Of a DNA stretch of 64,000 nucleotides, positions 62,296-64,000 are shown one piece after another. Each line of letters begins with the position of its first letter. Within the stretch, counting starts at the first letter, position 1. Both the position numbers and the translations under genes were made by a program. The stretch is from Paenibacillus sp. FSL R10-2734. Its GTDB lineage: Bacteria; Bacillota; Bacilli; Paenibacillales; Paenibacillaceae. Under the pieces are notes generated by a model that made no database searches, was not told the DNA's origin, and saw only the letters and a list, made by a program, of their open reading frames with translations. The stretch is taken from positions 6,634,001 through 6,698,000 of the forward strand of contig NZ_CP150170.1 in the NCBI RefSeq assembly GCF_037963865.1, written 5' to 3'.

Positions 62296-62309
62296 GTAAT
62301 GGGTTTCAT
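62294..62309. promoter_or_regulatory. Second, weaker operator ATGTAATGGGTTTCAT
   Basis: It overlaps the end of the perfect site and has 14 of 16 bases in common with the reverse complement of the site at 63525-63540. Confidence 0.5.
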
Positions 62310-62316
62310 TAATGAT

Positions 62317-62345
62317 AAAAAAGAATACCCGCAATCTCACCGGGT
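62317..62345 (-). terminator. Possible leader terminator of the galactan operon
   Basis: A short ACCCG/CGGGT stem followed on the minus strand by TATTCTTTTTT, between the promoter and the first gene. The stem is only 5 bp, so it may be a weak attenuator or nothing. Confidence 0.35.
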
Positions 62346-62369
62346 CTCTCTTACTTTATAATACCATTA

Positions 62370-62385
62370 ATGAAAGGGGTTTCAT
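62370..62385. promoter_or_regulatory. LacI-type operator ATGAAAGGGGTTTCAT
   Basis: It lies 13 bp downstream of the -10 box, across or just after the transcription start, a classic repressor position. Confidence 0.75.
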
Positions 62386-62398
62386 GAGCCTTGGGTTT

Positions 62399-62427
62399 AT
62401 TATATTCCCACCTTTTTAAGCTGTCAA
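62399..62427 (-). promoter_or_regulatory. Perfect-consensus sigma-A promoter of the galactan operon
   Basis: On the minus strand TTGACA (62422-62427), a 17-nt spacer and TATAAT (62399-62404). Every base matches the consensus. Confidence 0.9.
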
Positions 62428-62443
62428 TATGACGCGTCAATTT

Positions 62444-63469
62444 TTATTTCCTCACTCCCGTACTCTTTCTAACTACCAATTGCGGCTTTAATATTATCTG
62501 TTTTCTTGGATTCTTACCGTTAATAATCTGGTGTAACGTCTCTACCGCAAGTTCCCCCAGCTGATTGGTGTTCTGAGAAACCGTAGTTAACTCGGGATTA
62601 ACCGCAGTAGACAAAGGGGAGTCATCGAATCCAACAATAGAAATATCTTCTGGAATACGAAGACCATGCTCAATAGTTGCCTTAATAGCACCTATTGCTG
62701 TGAGATCATTCACGCATAATACAGCAGTTGGTCTATCCTTCAGATCCAGTATTTGATTCATTAATTCTCTACCACCATTTACTGAAAACTCTCCAGATTT
62801 CAGCCATTCTTTACGGAGTTCTAACCCGTGTTCCTTTAGTGTTTTCTTAACGGATTTTATCTTAACTTGAGTAGTTGAGGTGTCATCCATTCCACCAATA
62901 AACCCAATATTCTTATGTCCTAAATCAAGCAAATGTTGTGTGGCAAGCGCCGCGCCTGCCGCTTCATCCGTATAGATTCGATGAAGATTGCTTTTCGGCA
63001 AATTACCGTTAACAAGCACGATAGGTACGTGCCTCGATAGTTCAATAACCTCCTGTGATAACTCAGGGGGACAATTAACCAAGTTAATCCTACCACCCAA
63101 AAAGATAATACCATCCACTCTTTTTTCTCGGAGAATGCTCAAATACTCAGATTCTCGACTGTATTGCCCAGCAGTATTACATAGGAAGAAGGTATACCCT
63201 TTATCTCTGGCAATATTTTCGGCACCCCAGAATACCTCTGGAAAGAATGGGTTAGTTATATCTGGAAGTATCATAGCGATAGTACCAGTTTCTTTTTTGA
63301 GCAGGCTTCGGGCTAACGCGTTAGGCTGGAATTGGTACTTCTCTATGACTCTCATAATCGTATCCCTGGTACTTGCCTTTACAGGAGCCGTATCATTAAG
63401 CACACGAGAAACAGTCGCAACTGAAACTTGTGCTTCTCTTGCTATATCATAAATAGTGATTGTTTTCAT
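62444..63469 (-). CDS. LacI family transcriptional regulator of the galactan locus
   Basis: About 341 aa. HTH TIYDIAREAQVSVATVSRVLND (residues 4-25) and a periplasmic-binding-protein-like domain ending PQLVVRKSTGVRK. The start is ATG 63469, which has AAGGA 9 nt upstream; the ATG at 63478 is too close to it. ATGAAA-type palindromes lie both before this gene (63525) and before the operon it faces (62280, 62370), so it should repress both itself and the importer-glycosidase genes until a galactose-containing oligosaccharide is present. Confidence 0.93.
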   Translation of the reverse strand: MKTITIYDIAREAQVSVATVSRVLNDTAPVKASTRDTIMRVIEKYQFQPNALARSLLKKETGTIAMILPDITNPFFPEVFWGAENIARDKGYTFFLCNTAGQYSRESEYLSILREKRVDGIIFLGGRINLVNCPPELSQEVIELSRHVPIVLVNGNLPKSNLHRIYTDEAAGAALATQHLLDLGHKNIGFIGGMDDTSTTQVKIKSVKKTLKEHGLELRKEWLKSGEFSVNGGRELMNQILDLKDRPTAVLCVNDLTAIGAIKATIEHGLRIPEDISIVGFDDSPLSTAVNPELTTVSQNTNQLGELAVETLHQIINGKNPRKQIILKPQLVVRKSTGVRK

Positions 63470-63524
63470 GGATTTCATTCCTTATCCTATTATTAATTTC
63501 AATAATAACAGAAGATCCGATTTT

Positions 63525-63540
63525 ATGAAACGGATTACAT
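63525..63540. promoter_or_regulatory. LacI-type operator ATGAAACGGATTACAT before lacI
   Basis: One half is perfect, the other carries a changed ATTACAT, the same variant seen at 62294-62309. It lies 56 bp before the lacI start codon and suggests autorepression. Confidence 0.6.
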
Positions 63541-63557
63541 TAAAGCTCGTTTAAGGA

Positions 63558-63675
63558 CAAAAAAAGGACCCTGCCAACATCCGGCAGGGCCAAGGTCTAT
63601 ATTTAAGGGGGTTATGTGATTACTATAACCCCCTTAGCTTAAAACGATATGAATAGTACCTAAAGATTAGCTTAA
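63558..63675 (-). repeat. Locus-flanking double-hairpin repeat, copy 2 (also MFS terminator)
   Basis: Same layout as copy 1: hairpin AAGGGGGTTAT/ATAACCCCCTT (perfect here) and terminator stem GGCCCTGCC/GGCAGGGTCC with TTTTTTT on the minus strand. It lies 15 bp past the stop of the MFS gene. Confidence 0.87.
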
Positions 63676-63689
63676 ACCCAAAAGATACC

Positions 63690-64000
63690 TTATTGGCTTA
63701 TGGCAGTAGTATTGTTTCTATTCTTGTTGAACTGAATCACAATATACACGGCAAGGAACAACACCATAAACCCAGCTGAATAACGATACATTATCCCATA
63801 ATCGGATGCCGCCGATATCATTCCAAGAATAATAGCCCCACTGGCTACCCCTAAATCTGTTGAGTTATAAAACATACTGTTCGCCATGCCATATTGTGCT
63901 GGTGTTGAGGTCCGAAGCATCCAAGCCTGTATAGTAGGCTGGATGGCTCCAAACCCGAGTCCATACAGCAGTGCGGATAGGATGAGCATTGGCATGGATG
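63690..64000 (-). CDS. MFS transporter, C-terminal part (gene continues beyond window)
   Basis: The visible 103 codons form the last three to four helices of a major facilitator protein (LSALLYGLGFGAIQPTIQAWML, GVASGAIILGMIS and the final helix FMVLFLAVYIVIQF) and a short tail ending TTAISQ. The start lies outside the window. The substrate cannot be judged from this part. A copy of the double-hairpin repeat serves as its terminator. Confidence 0.82.
   Translation of the reverse strand, partial: SMPMLILSALLYGLGFGAIQPTIQAWMLRTSTPAQYGMANSMFYNSTDLGVASGAIILGMISAASDYGIMYRYSAGFMVLFLAVYIVIQFNKNRNNTTAISQ

Overview
The window looks like chromosomal DNA of a Gram-positive Firmicute, most likely a Paenibacillus or close relative. 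The evidence is moderate GC, strong AGGAGG-type ribosome binding sites with frequent GTG and TTG starts, the Bacillus-type gene pair ccpN-yqfL, a Bce-type antimicrobial-peptide module, many carbohydrate regulons each with its own LacI or AraC regulator, and intergenic spaces filled with small hairpin repeats. No rRNA, tRNA, phage, insertion sequence or CRISPR array was seen.

Layout. 1-3.0 kb (minus): a secreted L,D-transpeptidase cut by the window edge, CutC, and an S41-type protease-like lipoprotein. 3.8-7.6 kb (minus): an AraC regulator with a Gfo/Idh/MocA oxidoreductase, a ThuA-like protein and a TIM-barrel sugar isomerase, a set fitting 3-keto-sugar metabolism. 8.0-13.9 kb (plus): LacI regulator, a three-gene sugar ABC importer without an ATPase, and an oligo-1,6-glucosidase. 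Identical GTAAGCGTTTAC-type operators sit at the promoters of both divergent units. 14.4-17.1 kb (minus): GNAT acetyltransferase, NudC-like Nudix hydrolase, amidase. 17.4-22.5 kb (plus): a tight five-gene operon matching the uncharacterised Salmonella STM4015-STM4011 set (leucine-rich-repeat protein, ATP-grasp protein, phosphatase/sulfatase-fold hydrolase, two radical SAM proteins). This is the best candidate for an undescribed biochemical system here. 22.7-27.5 kb: glycerophosphodiesterase and MFS exporter, diguanylate cyclase, histidine phosphatase, and a phosphodiester-glycosidase exoprotein.

28.5-34.1 kb (plus): a Bce-like two-component system, ABC transporter and a DUF418 membrane protein, preceded by a 1-kb non-coding stretch carrying about seven copies of a hairpin repeat. 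34.2-38.4 kb: WYL regulator, SRPBCC protein, FeoA and a FeoB split into separate GTPase and membrane proteins. 38.8-44.9 kb: TIMP-like anchored protein, MocR regulator with a divergent EamA exporter, then ccpN, the PPDK regulatory protein and class II fructose-bisphosphatase (glpX), a gluconeogenesis control block. 45-51.8 kb: stress protein, small membrane protein, AraC regulator with an aldo/keto reductase, ZIP transporter, GNAT and an M3 oligopeptidase.

52.0-63.5 kb (minus): a LacI-controlled locus with a sugar ABC importer, two GH35 beta-galactosidases and a GH30 protein resembling endo-beta-1,6-galactanase, probably for type II arabinogalactan side chains. It has a perfect-consensus promoter and several ATGAAAnnnnTTTCAT operators. 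The locus is bracketed by two direct copies of a roughly 120-bp double-hairpin repeat. The window ends inside an MFS transporter gene.

The intergenic DNA is as notable as the genes. At least five different repeat families are visible: a 105-117 bp element in three copies (one supplies the C-terminus of the EamA protein), the TTGCA/TGCAA hairpin array, an AGGGA-ATTT-CCCT palindrome array, the locus-flanking double terminator, and an older repeat shared by 3.4 kb and 14.1 kb.
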